From Terriglobia bacterium (GTDB lineage Bacteria > Acidobacteriota > Terriglobia > Terriglobales > Acidobacteriaceae), in contig JAVUPY010000029.1 of the NCBI GenBank assembly GCA_032252755.1, positions 1-64,000 of the forward strand: a DNA stretch of 64,000 bases, written 5' to 3'. Under the pieces are notes generated by a model. That model ran no database searches, was not told the origin of the DNA, and was given only the letters and a program-made list of their open reading frames with translations. Position 1 is the first letter of the stretch; each line of letters starts with the position of its first letter. Below, piece by piece: positions 36,600 to 46,231 of the stretch. The position numbers were made by a program, and so were the translations under genes.

Positions 36600-37775
36600 T
36601 CAGCGTCTCTCCGTTTTCGATCCCGCGATTTTAAGTAGTTCAGTCTGATACTCGGTAAGCTTCTGTATCAAATGCAATGCCTTCTTGTCCGTCATGTCCT
36701 GGTCGTAACCGGCGGACTCGCATTGCTGCATTGTTTCGGTGAAACCAGTATCGCTGAATTTCAACCGTTCGCGGCACAGGCTCGTAATCATGTCGGCAGA
36801 CGAGTCGCGTCGGAAGCCGAGCTTGTGCATCATGACCTGGCGGAAACGGTCCCATGCTACCTGCACTGCCAACCTCGGCGCGCGCGAGCGCTTGTACAAA
36901 CCGCCGAGAGTCTCGATGAACTCCAGCGAGGACAGTCGCGATGGCTCCTGCAGGGGCCGCATTGGGCCGCTGCGGCGGGAATAGGTGATCAACGCGGCGC
37001 CCAGGACCAGCGCCAACTGCGCGAATAACCATTTCAGCGGCGTGTCGGCGACCCGCGACCATAGAGACTGCCGCGAAGAATGGAAGTACTCGTCCCAGTA
37101 GATGCGCGTGTTGCGGTCACCAATGCTGTTCAGGAGAAGGTCGAGATTGCCGGTTTCGTTGATGCCGGCGTTGGTAAGCGGCACTGAACTGGCCCACCAT
37201 ACGACTTCGCCCGCGCCAAGATGGTAGGAAATTACGACCGGACCGTCGGCGGTCGCGTAGTGAACCATCTGGTCAGGCGAGGTGACATTCCACTTCGATT
37301 CCCAACTGCTCTTGAAAGGACCTCCACGAGTGATACGGCTGGGCAGCGACGGTTCAATGTCGGACTGCTCGACATGCGCTACTGTCAGCATCTCGGCGTC
37401 GTTAATCGGAAGCAGGCTTCCTGCGAGCCAACCAACGGCCAGGACTCGTCCACCGAGGCGAACGTATCTGTCGATCGCCTGTTTCTCCGCCCTGTCGGGA
37501 TACAACGTTGGCTGCGCGAGGATGAGCAGAGTGCCCTTGGGTTTGGCGGGAAGTTGATCGGGCGGCTCGTACCAGCGCTCGATGGCGTATCCGCTTTCCT
37601 GCAACATCAAGTAGGTAGCCTTGGCACCGTGCGAATGCGCTGATGTGGAGGAGGGGAAGACCGGGTCCTTGTCCGCATTCGGCGAGGTCACCAGGACAAG
37701 GGCAATGATGACACCTATGATCACCGCAAAAGCGATTGCGGCTTTTTTCTCCTCGGGTCGAAGGGTCAGCGGCAT
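36600..37775 (-). CDS. DUF4350 membrane-associated protein
   Basis: 391 residues. Helix near the N-terminus (AAIAFAVIIGVIIALVLVTS), then a DUF4350/GATase-like domain (SAHSHGAKATYLMLQESGYA, WYEPP, LLILAQPTLYPD, DRYVRLGGRVLAVGWLAG), a second helix at WLFAQLALVLGAALITY, and a helical cytoplasmic C-terminus. It is a standard partner of DUF4129 and MoxR. Overlaps the upstream DUF4129 gene by 10 bp. Confidence 0.88.
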   Translation of the reverse strand: MPLTLRPEEKKAAIAFAVIIGVIIALVLVTSPNADKDPVFPSSTSAHSHGAKATYLMLQESGYAIERWYEPPDQLPAKPKGTLLILAQPTLYPDRAEKQAIDRYVRLGGRVLAVGWLAGSLLPINDAEMLTVAHVEQSDIEPSLPSRITRGGPFKSSWESKWNVTSPDQMVHYATADGPVVISYHLGAGEVVWWASSVPLTNAGINETGNLDLLLNSIGDRNTRIYWDEYFHSSRQSLWSRVADTPLKWLFAQLALVLGAALITYSRRSGPMRPLQEPSRLSSLEFIETLGGLYKRSRAPRLAVQVAWDRFRQVMMHKLGFRRDSSADMITSLCRERLKFSDTGFTETMQQCESAGYDQDMTDKKALHLIQKLTEYQTELLKIAGSKTERR

Positions 37776-38743
37776 CCGATCGCCTCGAGTTGCTGCAATG
37801 TTTCGTGATAGTCGTCGGCTGCAGCGGGTTTATTGCCGTACCAGACCACCTCAAATTTACGTGTGAGTGCGGACAGTGCAGGACGATTCGGGTCGCGGGC
37901 GGTCATGATCTTCAGGTACTCGCGTGGAGTTCGGGCGCGGTCCGGTATCCAGGCACCTGAATCTTCGAGCTTGGAGATCCCAGCCCAGTAGGCGAGGTGA
38001 ATAGCGTCGCGCCAGTTCCCACCTGCCGCAGCCGCCTTCGCGTCGGCGAGCCAGGCGCTCCAATGTTTTTCGGATGGCGCAAAGAGGACGCGCTCGGTTA
38101 CCTGCTCGCGCTCGAGGTTGCGGCCGATCCGCATCAGCCATACAGCCAGCAGCACCGTGGCAATGCAGATCAGGATCCACGTCACGATGTCGCTGCCGTG
38201 AGCCGGGCTTGGGATCTTGCCGAAGATCTTCATCAGCAGACGTTCAATCCATAGCTCCACTTTCGCCCAGATCTGCTGCAATTTGGTCGGGCCGGAGACG
38301 CGCCGGAACTCGCGCCGCGCCAGAACCTCCGCGAGCCTCTTACGTTCAAGTGCGTGGTCTGAAGGTTGCGAGTAGACGACGAGACCTTCTCGCATTTGCG
38401 CGATGGCCGATTGCATTGCGTTCAGCAGGTCAGCTTTCCGTTTCGGGTAAGCGATTTGGTATTCGCCAATCGCCTTTTTCAGGACGGTGTTGTTGATGGT
38501 GAACGACGTGTTGTTGCCTATAACGATGTACTTGTCGGGAATGGAGTCGTGTAAGGGAACAATACCTTTGGAATCGGACTTGAGATTCGCGACAGCGGAG
38601 CCGAGGCGCTGTATCTCCTGGTCGAACTCCGCAAAGGTCAACTGACGCGCCATCGGCCGAGGCGGGGCTTTCGCCGGTTCGTTGGCAAAGACGAGGCCGG
38701 AGAGGGCGCCGAACAGCAGAATGAAATGGACGATCTTGCGCAT
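37766..38743 (-). CDS. DUF4129 protein
   Basis: 325 residues. Signal peptide (IVHFILLFGALSGLVFA), periplasmic helical region, a membrane helix (IVTWILICIATVLLAVWLM), and the diagnostic C-terminal DUF4129 domain: DAIHLAYWAGISKLEDSG, RTPREYLKIM, and LTRKFEVVWYGNKPA. Role unknown; linked to MoxR by context. Its ATG overlaps the preceding gene's stop by 1 bp. Confidence 0.9.
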   Translation of the reverse strand: MRKIVHFILLFGALSGLVFANEPAKAPPRPMARQLTFAEFDQEIQRLGSAVANLKSDSKGIVPLHDSIPDKYIVIGNNTSFTINNTVLKKAIGEYQIAYPKRKADLLNAMQSAIAQMREGLVVYSQPSDHALERKRLAEVLARREFRRVSGPTKLQQIWAKVELWIERLLMKIFGKIPSPAHGSDIVTWILICIATVLLAVWLMRIGRNLEREQVTERVLFAPSEKHWSAWLADAKAAAAGGNWRDAIHLAYWAGISKLEDSGAWIPDRARTPREYLKIMTARDPNRPALSALTRKFEVVWYGNKPAAADDYHETLQQLEAIGCR

Positions 38744-39846
38744 CAGGAATTGGCCGTTCCAGCTCCTTCTGCGTTCGAGGGTCCCTGCTCAGGTGATGCG
38801 GAGGATTCGGGCTGACGCTGCTCGGTGCCAAGCATAGGCTCAGCAGCGGCGCCGGCGGGGGCGGTCGCGAATTGCGCGGTCAGGGTGCTCCCAGCAGGCA
38901 CTTCGACGGGCGGTGCCTGCGGCAGGAATTGCATCATGTACTGGATGTCGAAGGCCTCCTTGCGGACCCGCTCGTCGAAGTACACGAGCGATAAGGCGAT
39001 GGTTGCGAGGGGACCCACGACAGAGTAGACCCCGAAGGATCCGACTGCCTGGAAGATGGTGATCATGGTCGCCCACAGCGTCGTCTTGGAAACGAACATA
39101 AGCATCTGGATGGGGATCGCTACTCCGAATGCAGCCACCATGTTGATGACGACGACGAGAATGTAAATTGCCAGGATCTTGCCGATGCTTCCCGTGGAAA
39201 GGAACACGCTGCGCTTGATGGCGGGCCGGGTCTTTATGTCTTCGACGACGCAGGCAGGGACTGCCAGCGAATATCGCGCGAAAAGGCGGACAGCAAAGAT
39301 AAGCCCAACGAAGAACCCTACGAGGGCCAGGATACCAATAGCGACGGACAGCACAATTCCCTTTGCGCCGAATGTGCTGGGTACGAAAACCGCGAGGATG
39401 ATCAGCAGGTAGGCGAGAAGCATCACGCCGAAGACTCGAATGTAAATGGTGACAATGACGTTCACCATCCTGCCGTACCGGCCCTTGATGCGGCCGTAAC
39501 ATTCCCGAATCGTCGTCGGGACTTCGAGATGGACGGCGGAAACGGCGTACGCTGTGGCCCCCTGCGAGACGGCGAGGGCAATCACGTAGAAAATCGCCGT
39601 CACGATCGCGCCAACAACTGAGAATATCAGCGCCGCGCTTCCGGCGCCGCCAGCAGCGATTCCGGTGCCCCGCGCAGCCGGGGTCCAGGAATCTGCAACT
39701 CCGACAAGGATGAATAACAGTTTGCAGACGAGAAGGATCGCCGCGGGAATGGCGGCGATTCCGGCGAAGAGTTTGAAATTGTGTCGGTAGTTGCTGAACG
39801 TCCGGTCGAGAATCTCTCCCGTACTCATTGGACGCAGTTGCGGCAT
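38743..39846 (-). CDS. Multi-helix membrane protein heading the MoxR operon
   Basis: 367 residues. The first helix follows RPMSTGEILDRTFSNYRHNF, a start seen in proteins with a glycerophosphoryl-diester-phosphodiesterase-type membrane domain. Six hydrophobic segments (for example LLAYLLIILAVFVPS and ILAIYILVVVINMVAAFGVA) precede a disordered Pro/Ala/Glu tail. No catalytic phosphodiesterase domain is attached. It is the first gene of the five-gene minus-strand operon that ends with DUF58. Confidence 0.8.
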   Translation of the reverse strand: MPQLRPMSTGEILDRTFSNYRHNFKLFAGIAAIPAAILLVCKLLFILVGVADSWTPAARGTGIAAGGAGSAALIFSVVGAIVTAIFYVIALAVSQGATAYAVSAVHLEVPTTIRECYGRIKGRYGRMVNVIVTIYIRVFGVMLLAYLLIILAVFVPSTFGAKGIVLSVAIGILALVGFFVGLIFAVRLFARYSLAVPACVVEDIKTRPAIKRSVFLSTGSIGKILAIYILVVVINMVAAFGVAIPIQMLMFVSKTTLWATMITIFQAVGSFGVYSVVGPLATIALSLVYFDERVRKEAFDIQYMMQFLPQAPPVEVPAGSTLTAQFATAPAGAAAEPMLGTEQRQPESSASPEQGPSNAEGAGTANS

Positions 39847-40057
39847 CTTAGGCCCCCATAAACGCGGACGACCTCAAAAGCGGGTCGCATCTGCAGATAC
39901 TTTTAACCTAAGTGGCTCAAAGTGGATACCAAAAAGTGCTGGTGTTCCGGTTTCTATCTGATTGCGGCGTCAGGGTGCGATAATCTGTGCCGATGCCGCC
40001 TGTCTCAAACTAGCTATGTCAACCTTTTTCAACGTCGTCATTTAAGACGGAGCAAAT

Positions 40058-41410
40058 ATGCAAGTTCCGGCCCGCAGTCGAGGCTCAACACTCGCAAAAG
40101 CGGATACGTCATTCTTGACGAAGAGAGTTCTTCTGCCCGCGCAACGGTACTTCCTTACGGAAATCACCAGTGGGCTATTGCTGTTGCTCGCCGCTGTAAC
40201 GGCACTAATCTGGGCCAACTCTCCGGCTGCCGATTCGTACGGGCGATTCTGGACGACGCAGGTATCTATTCACTTTGGAACATTCTCTCTCGAGCACACG
40301 TTGCGTGAATGGATTAATGACGCCTTCATGGTCGTCTTTTTCTTTGTAGTGGGACTCGAGATCAAGCGTGAGTTCCTGCACGGCGAATTGTCTGGATGGA
40401 AGCGCGCAGCACTGCCCATCATCTGTGCGTTCGGCGGAATGATCGTTCCTGCGCTTTTGTACCTGTTGTTTAACAGTGGTACACAAACCCTCCATGGGTG
40501 GGGAATACCCATGGCCACCGACATTGCTTTTTCGCTCGGCATTGTGTCTCTTGCTGGAAACCGGCTGCCCACATCTGCGCGTATCTTCCTGCTCGCCCTC
40601 GCTACGGTGGATGATCTCGGTGCAATTCTAGTGATTGCAGTCTTCTACTCAGATCATCTCAGCCTCATTCCGTTGATATGGTTCGCCTTTGCAATTGCGA
40701 TGATCCTGGTAATGCGACGTCTTGGAGTGCGCTCAACCGCATCGTACGTTCCGCTTGGAGTGCTGTGCTGGTTCGCGGTGTTGAATTCAGGCGTGCACGC
40801 GACCGTTGCGGGTGTGGTGCTCGGCCTGCTCACACCAACAGAGCCTATCCATGATAAGCGTTCCTTCAGCGCCTTGGCGGGTGGACTCGTCAATGGTATT
40901 CAGAATTCGGTCGACGGAGCGGACAATGACTCCGCGGAAGCCATGCTCGGAAGACTCGGACAACTTGTGACAGAGACTGAGGCACCCTCGGACTACCTGG
41001 TGAGAATGCTGCATCCGTGGACTGCTTACGTCATTCTGCCGTTCTTCGCCCTGGCGAATGCTGGCCTCACCTTTAATTTCGCCGTCCTCAGGAACGCACT
41101 GTTCAGCCCGGTGACCATTGGCGTTTTCGTGGGGTTGTTTGTGGGGAAATCCCTGGGAATAGCCGGTTTCGCTTACATCGCAACTCGGTTGCGAGTCGCG
41201 ACCCTCATGCCGCACCTCACGTGGATTCAGGTCGTCGGCCTGGCAATGCTCGGTGGTGTTGGCTTCACAATCTCTCTTTTCATTTCCGACTTGGCGTTCT
41301 CGGAACAGTCGATTATAGATATGGCGAAAATCGGAGTTTTCGCTGCGTCGCTTCTATCGGGTGTTCTGGGATTCCTTCTGCTTAGATTCAGGAAACCAGC
41401 GGTTTCTTGA
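40058..41410 (+). CDS. nhaA: Na+/H+ antiporter NhaA
   Basis: 450 residues, 12 hydrophobic segments. NhaA exchanges Na+ or Li+ for protons. Signatures are LREWINDAFMVVFFFVVGLE, KRAALPIICAFGGMIVPAL, the ion-binding region MATDIAFSLGIVSLAGNRLP, then LATVDDLGAILVIAVFYS with the paired Asp, and GIGFTIS-like GGVGFTISLFISDLAF. GGAG lies 5 nt before the ATG. Monocistronic by position. Confidence 0.96.
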   Translation: MQVPARSRGSTLAKADTSFLTKRVLLPAQRYFLTEITSGLLLLLAAVTALIWANSPAADSYGRFWTTQVSIHFGTFSLEHTLREWINDAFMVVFFFVVGLEIKREFLHGELSGWKRAALPIICAFGGMIVPALLYLLFNSGTQTLHGWGIPMATDIAFSLGIVSLAGNRLPTSARIFLLALATVDDLGAILVIAVFYSDHLSLIPLIWFAFAIAMILVMRRLGVRSTASYVPLGVLCWFAVLNSGVHATVAGVVLGLLTPTEPIHDKRSFSALAGGLVNGIQNSVDGADNDSAEAMLGRLGQLVTETEAPSDYLVRMLHPWTAYVILPFFALANAGLTFNFAVLRNALFSPVTIGVFVGLFVGKSLGIAGFAYIATRLRVATLMPHLTWIQVVGLAMLGGVGFTISLFISDLAFSEQSIIDMAKIGVFAASLLSGVLGFLLLRFRKPAVS

Positions 41411-41519
41411 ACAATTCGTCGCTGCAGGAGAGGAAGTGCAATTTCTCAGCTGTCTTCGTGTACATCCAGGAAGACTTCGCTTTGGGGCCGAAGAAAGGAT
41501 TTCTAAAAAGCCCTCATAG

Positions 41520-41669
41520 CATGTATTTGATTTGAGAGTAGCAACCGACTGGTTGAATTCGCCGAACACGGTCCTTAAGGACCTGAAGCCAATCGAGTTG
41601 TTGGAGACCTTGGGCATCCAGCAGGTTGAGACCATACTTCGCCGCATTGGCTGCGGGGTTTACAGCTAG
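41520..41669 (+). pseudogene. Remnant of a MbcA/ParS/Xre-type antitoxin
   Basis: A 49-codon open stretch that matches the C-terminal toxin-binding domain (DUF2384): ATDWLNSPNTVLKDLKPIEL, then LETLGIQQVETILRRIGCGV, ending YS and a stop. The intact family has an N-terminal DNA-binding half, which is missing; only a TTG at 41532 could start it. The usual RES-type toxin partner is not recognisable downstream. The remaining gap (41411-41927) shows no supported gene. It looks like a decayed type II toxin-antitoxin locus close to the island boundary. Confidence 0.6.
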
Positions 41670-41927
41670 CGTCCGGATAAGCACGCTCCTTAGCCCGGCA
41701 GTCTGTTCCTTCGATCACTTCCGAATAGCCGACCATCCGGACACAATTGGTGTTCGTACGGGATAGAGAAGCGCGTTTAGAAGTACCAATCCCGACTGAC
41801 AAAACGATGACTTCCGGATTGCTCGTCATCCATAAAGAATCCAGCATCAATGGCTTGGTGGAGAATAGGTTGGGGCGACGGCTGGGAGCGGCGGAGGCCG
41901 CTCCCGTGATGTACTCGACTCTCCGAT

Positions 41928-44084
41928 CTAGAGAACGACCAGTGGCCGCATCATGTCGTGTTCCTCGTGCTCCAAGATGTGACAGTGGTAGACATACTCA
42001 GCCCCGGTGATCCCGTATTCGTTCTGCAGTCTCGGGCTGGGAGGTACGGCGAAGCTAACGGACGGCAATGCGAACTTCATGATCACCGTCGTCACCTCGC
42101 CCGGGTTCATGCGAACCGTTTCCTTCCACCCTCTCTCGAACATCGGCGGAGGCACAGGGGCACCGGTCAGGTTCGGAGTCCCGTCATAGGTGTTCAGCTT
42201 GAATGGCTGGCGCGAGATGATCTGCACATTCACCAAGTGGAAGTGGATTGGATGAGTGTCGCCAGTGAGATTCGCGAATTCCCAAACCTCCGTGCTTCCC
42301 GCCGTCGGTGTCTCGGTAGGCGTGTCCATGTAGAACCTGGCGAAGGTCCCGGGATAGAGCGGAACATTCGTGCCAATCCGCTGAATCAGGCGGCCCCAAT
42401 CGTCAAACTCCTCATTGAGTGTCAGTTGCCTGACCGGGACTCCCGGCGGTGGCGTGGTTACTCCAGGAGGCACCAGGAGCGCGTCATTGCCGAGGGTAAG
42501 ATCGGTTGCATGGCTGATGTTGAGTAGCGGGTCCACGCTGGTGGCTGGAACGACTTTGAAGCGCATGATGACACGCGTGTTCGGTCCTTCGCCAGCGGTG
42601 GTTATGCCATTGACTGGGTTGTTTCTAACGTTCCAACCGGGGAAGAAATCGGTGCCTGCGTCGCCGTCCGGGAACGGCGCCGGCGCATCGGTGTAAAGGA
42701 TGATCTGCTGTCCCACGTGTTTTGAAAAATCAAAAAGCATATCGACCCGTTCAGCAGGTGCCAGCAGGAGGGACCCACCCGTCGCAGTGCCGTTGAATGG
42801 GGTATTACTGGCTACGAACGCCGGCCGTGGGAGGAAGCCGCCCTCGGCTCCGAGAACGAGAAAGTTACTCGTGGGAGCGCCATGGGGGTTAGCGGCGGCG
42901 GCGTTCAAAGCCGCCTTGTTTTGAGGTTTCCCCCTCTTGTCGAGCGTGATGCCATTCGGGCTTCCATCGTCGATGTACATTTGCAGGTTGAGGAACCGGG
43001 AACTGCAGGCATTCAAGACGCGGAACCGATACCTGCGAGCTTCTACCTCAACTTCCGGATACACCGTGCCGTTTGCCAGCATCGTGTCGCCGAAAAATTC
43101 CGGAACAGCAGATGGGTCGGGCAAAGGGAAGATGGGATTCGATCCCAGGTCGGCGGGATCATACACATGGGCGTACCAGAGAGACCCCGTCGTGCTCGGA
43201 CAGTAGTTGGGCCAGGTCGGATCGACATCGAAAATGTAGTTTGGCGAAAGGGGGTTGCCATTCACGAAGACCTTGTCTTGAACAATGATCGGCAACTCGT
43301 AACCGCCGTTCTCGACAAAATCAGACAGGCCCTGGTTGCGTAGATTGCCTTCGAAGCCGTCGCGAATAAGGTAGGCGCTCGCGATACCCGCATAGGCATT
43401 CAGGCGAGTGGTTTCGTGAGCGTGGTCGTGGTACCACAACATGCGCGCGCTCTGCTGGTTGGGATAATAGTATTCGGCTTGTCCCGCCTGTATCGCCGGG
43501 TTCAGCAATTCGTAGAAGCTGAGCGGCACACTGGGGCCGTAATTGCCTTGGGGATCGAACCATGAGAACGGTCCCCCATCACTGATCCATGGAACAAATC
43601 CTCCGTGCAAGTGAGTTGAGGTTTTGTTCTTCGAAGAAGCGGCGTCCGGAAAAAACGCGCTAACGTCAACCGGCAGGATGTGCTGGTTGGGAAGAGTGTT
43701 GGTGAAAGTCATCTGGATAGGCACGTCCTTGTTGGCCACGACAATGCCGCCCAGATGGCGCTTAGGATAGCCGCCTTCGCCAAGCGCTACCGAGGGGCTG
43801 TAGCCCCAGAGGGAAGTGGGGCCAAGGTTCGGGTGCAGCGTGTCATGGAAATCACCAATATTGAAAGAGTAGTGAGCGGCACCCGTGACAGGCGAAAATC
43901 CGTCAGGGAGAGCCACCGGTATCCCGCCCGGACCGACGCCTCGTAGTTGTTGCGAAAAAAGCGTCAGTCCAAGCCCTGAGCTCTGGTTGAAACCCCAGGG
44001 TCGCTTTGTGCCGAGTGCCCCATAGATCGCTGCGGCAGTCCCGGCCATTGCAGTCGTTTGCAGGAATTCTCGTCTAGTTGCCAT
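41928..44084 (-). CDS. Multicopper oxidase, Tat-exported
   Basis: 718 residues with a twin-arginine-like signal (MATRREFLQTTAMAGTAAAI). All four copper-ligand motifs are present: HLHGG (about 165), WYHDHAHETTR (about 226), HPIHFH (about 615) and HCHILEHEEHDMM (about 700), with the type 1 Met near the C-terminus. Related to bilirubin oxidase/CotA/SpoA-type laccases. Possible roles are metal or phenol oxidation in the periplasm. Export through the Tat system encoded at 13007-14261 is inferred. Confidence 0.93.
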   Translation of the reverse strand: MATRREFLQTTAMAGTAAAIYGALGTKRPWGFNQSSGLGLTLFSQQLRGVGPGGIPVALPDGFSPVTGAAHYSFNIGDFHDTLHPNLGPTSLWGYSPSVALGEGGYPKRHLGGIVVANKDVPIQMTFTNTLPNQHILPVDVSAFFPDAASSKNKTSTHLHGGFVPWISDGGPFSWFDPQGNYGPSVPLSFYELLNPAIQAGQAEYYYPNQQSARMLWYHDHAHETTRLNAYAGIASAYLIRDGFEGNLRNQGLSDFVENGGYELPIIVQDKVFVNGNPLSPNYIFDVDPTWPNYCPSTTGSLWYAHVYDPADLGSNPIFPLPDPSAVPEFFGDTMLANGTVYPEVEVEARRYRFRVLNACSSRFLNLQMYIDDGSPNGITLDKRGKPQNKAALNAAAANPHGAPTSNFLVLGAEGGFLPRPAFVASNTPFNGTATGGSLLLAPAERVDMLFDFSKHVGQQIILYTDAPAPFPDGDAGTDFFPGWNVRNNPVNGITTAGEGPNTRVIMRFKVVPATSVDPLLNISHATDLTLGNDALLVPPGVTTPPPGVPVRQLTLNEEFDDWGRLIQRIGTNVPLYPGTFARFYMDTPTETPTAGSTEVWEFANLTGDTHPIHFHLVNVQIISRQPFKLNTYDGTPNLTGAPVPPPMFERGWKETVRMNPGEVTTVIMKFALPSVSFAVPPSPRLQNEYGITGAEYVYHCHILEHEEHDMMRPLVVL

Positions 44085-44777
44085 GTCTTATCCGGCACAT
44101 CGTGTCCTTGCCGGACCTCCAATGGGCAGAAGCACCCAGATCAGGAAGTTGGTGGTACACACATCGGGGACACTTCGGACGTGCGCACTGAAGAAATTTG
44201 TTCGAATCGGGTTTTCTGTCTGGGAGATCGGGAAGGGTGTTCTTAAGTTCTTTTCCTTGTCCTGCTCAAGGACGACCCAGGCTTTGAGCAGATTTCCAGA
44301 CTTGCTGCTCCTGGCGGGAAGACGAGCGTAACCCCACAACCATAGAAGCATCCAACGAAGAAATCCAACGACGTTCTGACACCCTGCGAAACGCCGCTAT
44401 GTCATGTCAGAAAACATGGCGCAGTGTGGCGCAGCGTACGTCTGGTTACTTACGGCATGCCATGATGTAAGTCACTGATGGATGTGATCGTCGAACCAAC
44501 GGCGATCAATTTTGTGCAGCTAGTCCGATGCGCCCAGGCAGTGCCCCAGCCTTTACTACAACACGGCGTCTACCAATGATGAAAAGATCTCGCACTGCAA
44601 GATCAAGGGAGGTCATTATGATGTCGAACTCGCTATCTCGTTCCATGTGAACCTACGACGCAGCGGCATAGAGCCATCGCTACCGTGGGCCATGACGCTG
44701 TAATCTCGCCGCCGACCGCGATGTACTGCTGCTCGGCGTCTTTCCGGTCGACGGCCTTGCTACTGAATTATAAGGAT
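44085..44777. other. Gene-free stretch before the island boundary
   Basis: About 690 bp with no convincing coding frame on either strand. The longest frames (about 80 codons) overlap the oxidase start and lack family resemblance. A local direct repeat of TGGCGCAG occurs near 44420-44436. Probably the oxidase upstream region plus degraded sequence. Confidence 0.4.
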
Positions 44778-44799
44778 TGGTGCCGAAGAAGGGATTCGA
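44778..44799 (-). repeat. tRNA 3'-end fragment, probable island attachment site
   Basis: Read on the minus strand this is TCGAATCCCTTCTTCGGCAC plus CA: T-loop, T-stem 3' strand, a 7-nt acceptor strand (CTTCGGC), discriminator A and CCA. The sequence to its right does not complete a tRNA, so only the 3' end is present, as left by site-specific recombinase insertion into a tRNA gene. The acceptor strand fits a tRNA beginning GCCGAAG, common for tRNA-Leu. Orientation places chromosome on the left and island on the right. Confidence 0.65.
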
Positions 44800-44925
44800 G
44801 CCTACGCATTCCAGCTAAGTTCTTGGCGTGCGAGGAATTATCTGTATCTGATTGATAGATTGGTACTTGCTGGACTTTCTCTAAAGTCTATTCGTTCTCT
44901 CGGTTCTCGACAGAGCTCTTTGGAC

Positions 44926-44947
44926 ATAGACACCAAATAGACACCAA
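44926..44947. repeat. Tandem 11-bp direct repeat near the attachment site
   Basis: Two adjacent exact copies of ATAGACACCAA. Short direct repeats beside an attachment core are typical arm-type recombinase or excisionase sites; that role is inferred from position, 127 bp from the tRNA fragment. Confidence 0.5.
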
Positions 44948-44992
44948 GGGAGTAATCAGCGCCACTTTTTCGCGGTCGCGGCCACTGCGGGC

Positions 44993-46231
44993 TCACTTGG
45001 AAGATTTCGGTAGGTGGAAACAGAGGATACTCAGTCTTATTGGCACACCCTTATCACCAGGCAGGTGGAAGGTGTAGTCAAACCATGAATCATCCTTCTT
45101 CCCATTGAGTTTCACAAAACATAGGTGACCTGGTGTATCCACTTCAATAGCTTTCAGAGGAGCGGACATTTCCTTCGTATCCATGAAATAGACGATTGCG
45201 GTCTTCGAATCTCGCCACGTCAGATAAGACAGAATCTGGTCGATTGTTTCGAGGTGCTTTTTTGAGCCACCCCAAAACTTGCACTCTGCAACAAAGATGT
45301 TGCTTTTCTCATATCGGATCAATATGTCGGTCTTGCCAGTCTTGTTAAATGTCTCTCCCGTCGTCGAATACTCGAATTGCGGTTCAAGCTGGAGGATCAG
45401 ATGGTCTCTGAGCGACTCCTCGTCCTTCCCTGCATACGTCCTGGGTAGTCGCTCAAATACCTTCCCGGTGTCATGTATCACCTTCAAAATATCCTGATAG
45501 ATATTCTCTTCAAGGGTAGGATCGGGACTCTTTGCTGGCGAGCCTGATGGCGCTGGCTTACTAACAATCTGTTTCCTAGCAGCTGGAACGGCAAACGTAC
45601 TCGGGATACCTGAAGCTTTTCTTATCGGGACGCCCAATTTGGAAAGAGTGTGAGATCTCTTTAATAGCTCTTCTTTTCGAGTTCCAAACAGATTCCGTGC
45701 TTCTTTCTGCAATCCCGCATTGAATGCGCGGATGTTTGAGGCCAGATTTTCATATTGTTGCCTAATCGTTCCTAATCTCGAATCCGCTTCTCGCTTGATA
45801 CGATCGGCATCGTTGTAGAAATCGACAATATCGAAACAGACTGCTCCGTTCTCAAGTGAGACGGGATAAGTCATGAGCACGCGAGGGTTTGGAATGCAAC
45901 GCAAAAGCCCCAGGTCGCCCGTTACAGGCAAGTGATATTTGATTACTGGTTTGGGATACGACTTGCCCTCATACACGTTGAAATCAAAAGGAAAATGTTC
46001 GGCAGGAATCATTTCCTCATGGACGCTCACCTCGATGTGGTCAAAATGCAACTCGAGGGGATCAATCGAATATTTCGACACTAAGTGTTCGATGTACTTG
46101 GATTCATCGACGTTCACAATAAAGGTTTCATCCTCATTGCGAATTGTTTGTCTTAGTTCTTCGAGCCGTCCACGAGAATAAGAATCAAAATCGTGTTCGA
46201 AGAAGATCTTGAAGGTTCCGTATCGGTTCAT
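44993..46231 (-). CDS. Nuclease-domain protein, fourth gene of the type I R-M operon
   Basis: 412 residues. The N-terminal half (MNRYGTFKIFFEHDFDSYSR onward) is unrecognised, with a helical stretch about 140-190. The C-terminal domain has a PD-(D/E)XK-like core: TGKTDILIRYEKSNIFVAEC then KFWGG, giving the D...ExK pattern, then IDQILSYLTWRDSKTAIVYF. It overlaps hsdS by 4 bp, so it is co-expressed with the restriction system. It may be an extra nuclease or an accessory defence protein. Confidence 0.7.
   Translation of the reverse strand: MNRYGTFKIFFEHDFDSYSRGRLEELRQTIRNEDETFIVNVDESKYIEHLVSKYSIDPLELHFDHIEVSVHEEMIPAEHFPFDFNVYEGKSYPKPVIKYHLPVTGDLGLLRCIPNPRVLMTYPVSLENGAVCFDIVDFYNDADRIKREADSRLGTIRQQYENLASNIRAFNAGLQKEARNLFGTRKEELLKRSHTLSKLGVPIRKASGIPSTFAVPAARKQIVSKPAPSGSPAKSPDPTLEENIYQDILKVIHDTGKVFERLPRTYAGKDEESLRDHLILQLEPQFEYSTTGETFNKTGKTDILIRYEKSNIFVAECKFWGGSKKHLETIDQILSYLTWRDSKTAIVYFMDTKEMSAPLKAIEVDTPGHLCFVKLNGKKDDSWFDYTFHLPGDKGVPIRLSILCFHLPKSSK

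Noticed and set aside
44083-44331. Plus-strand frame overlapping the oxidase start
   Set aside because: No recognisable domain, and its opposite-strand counterpart looks equally protein-like, so neither is supported.
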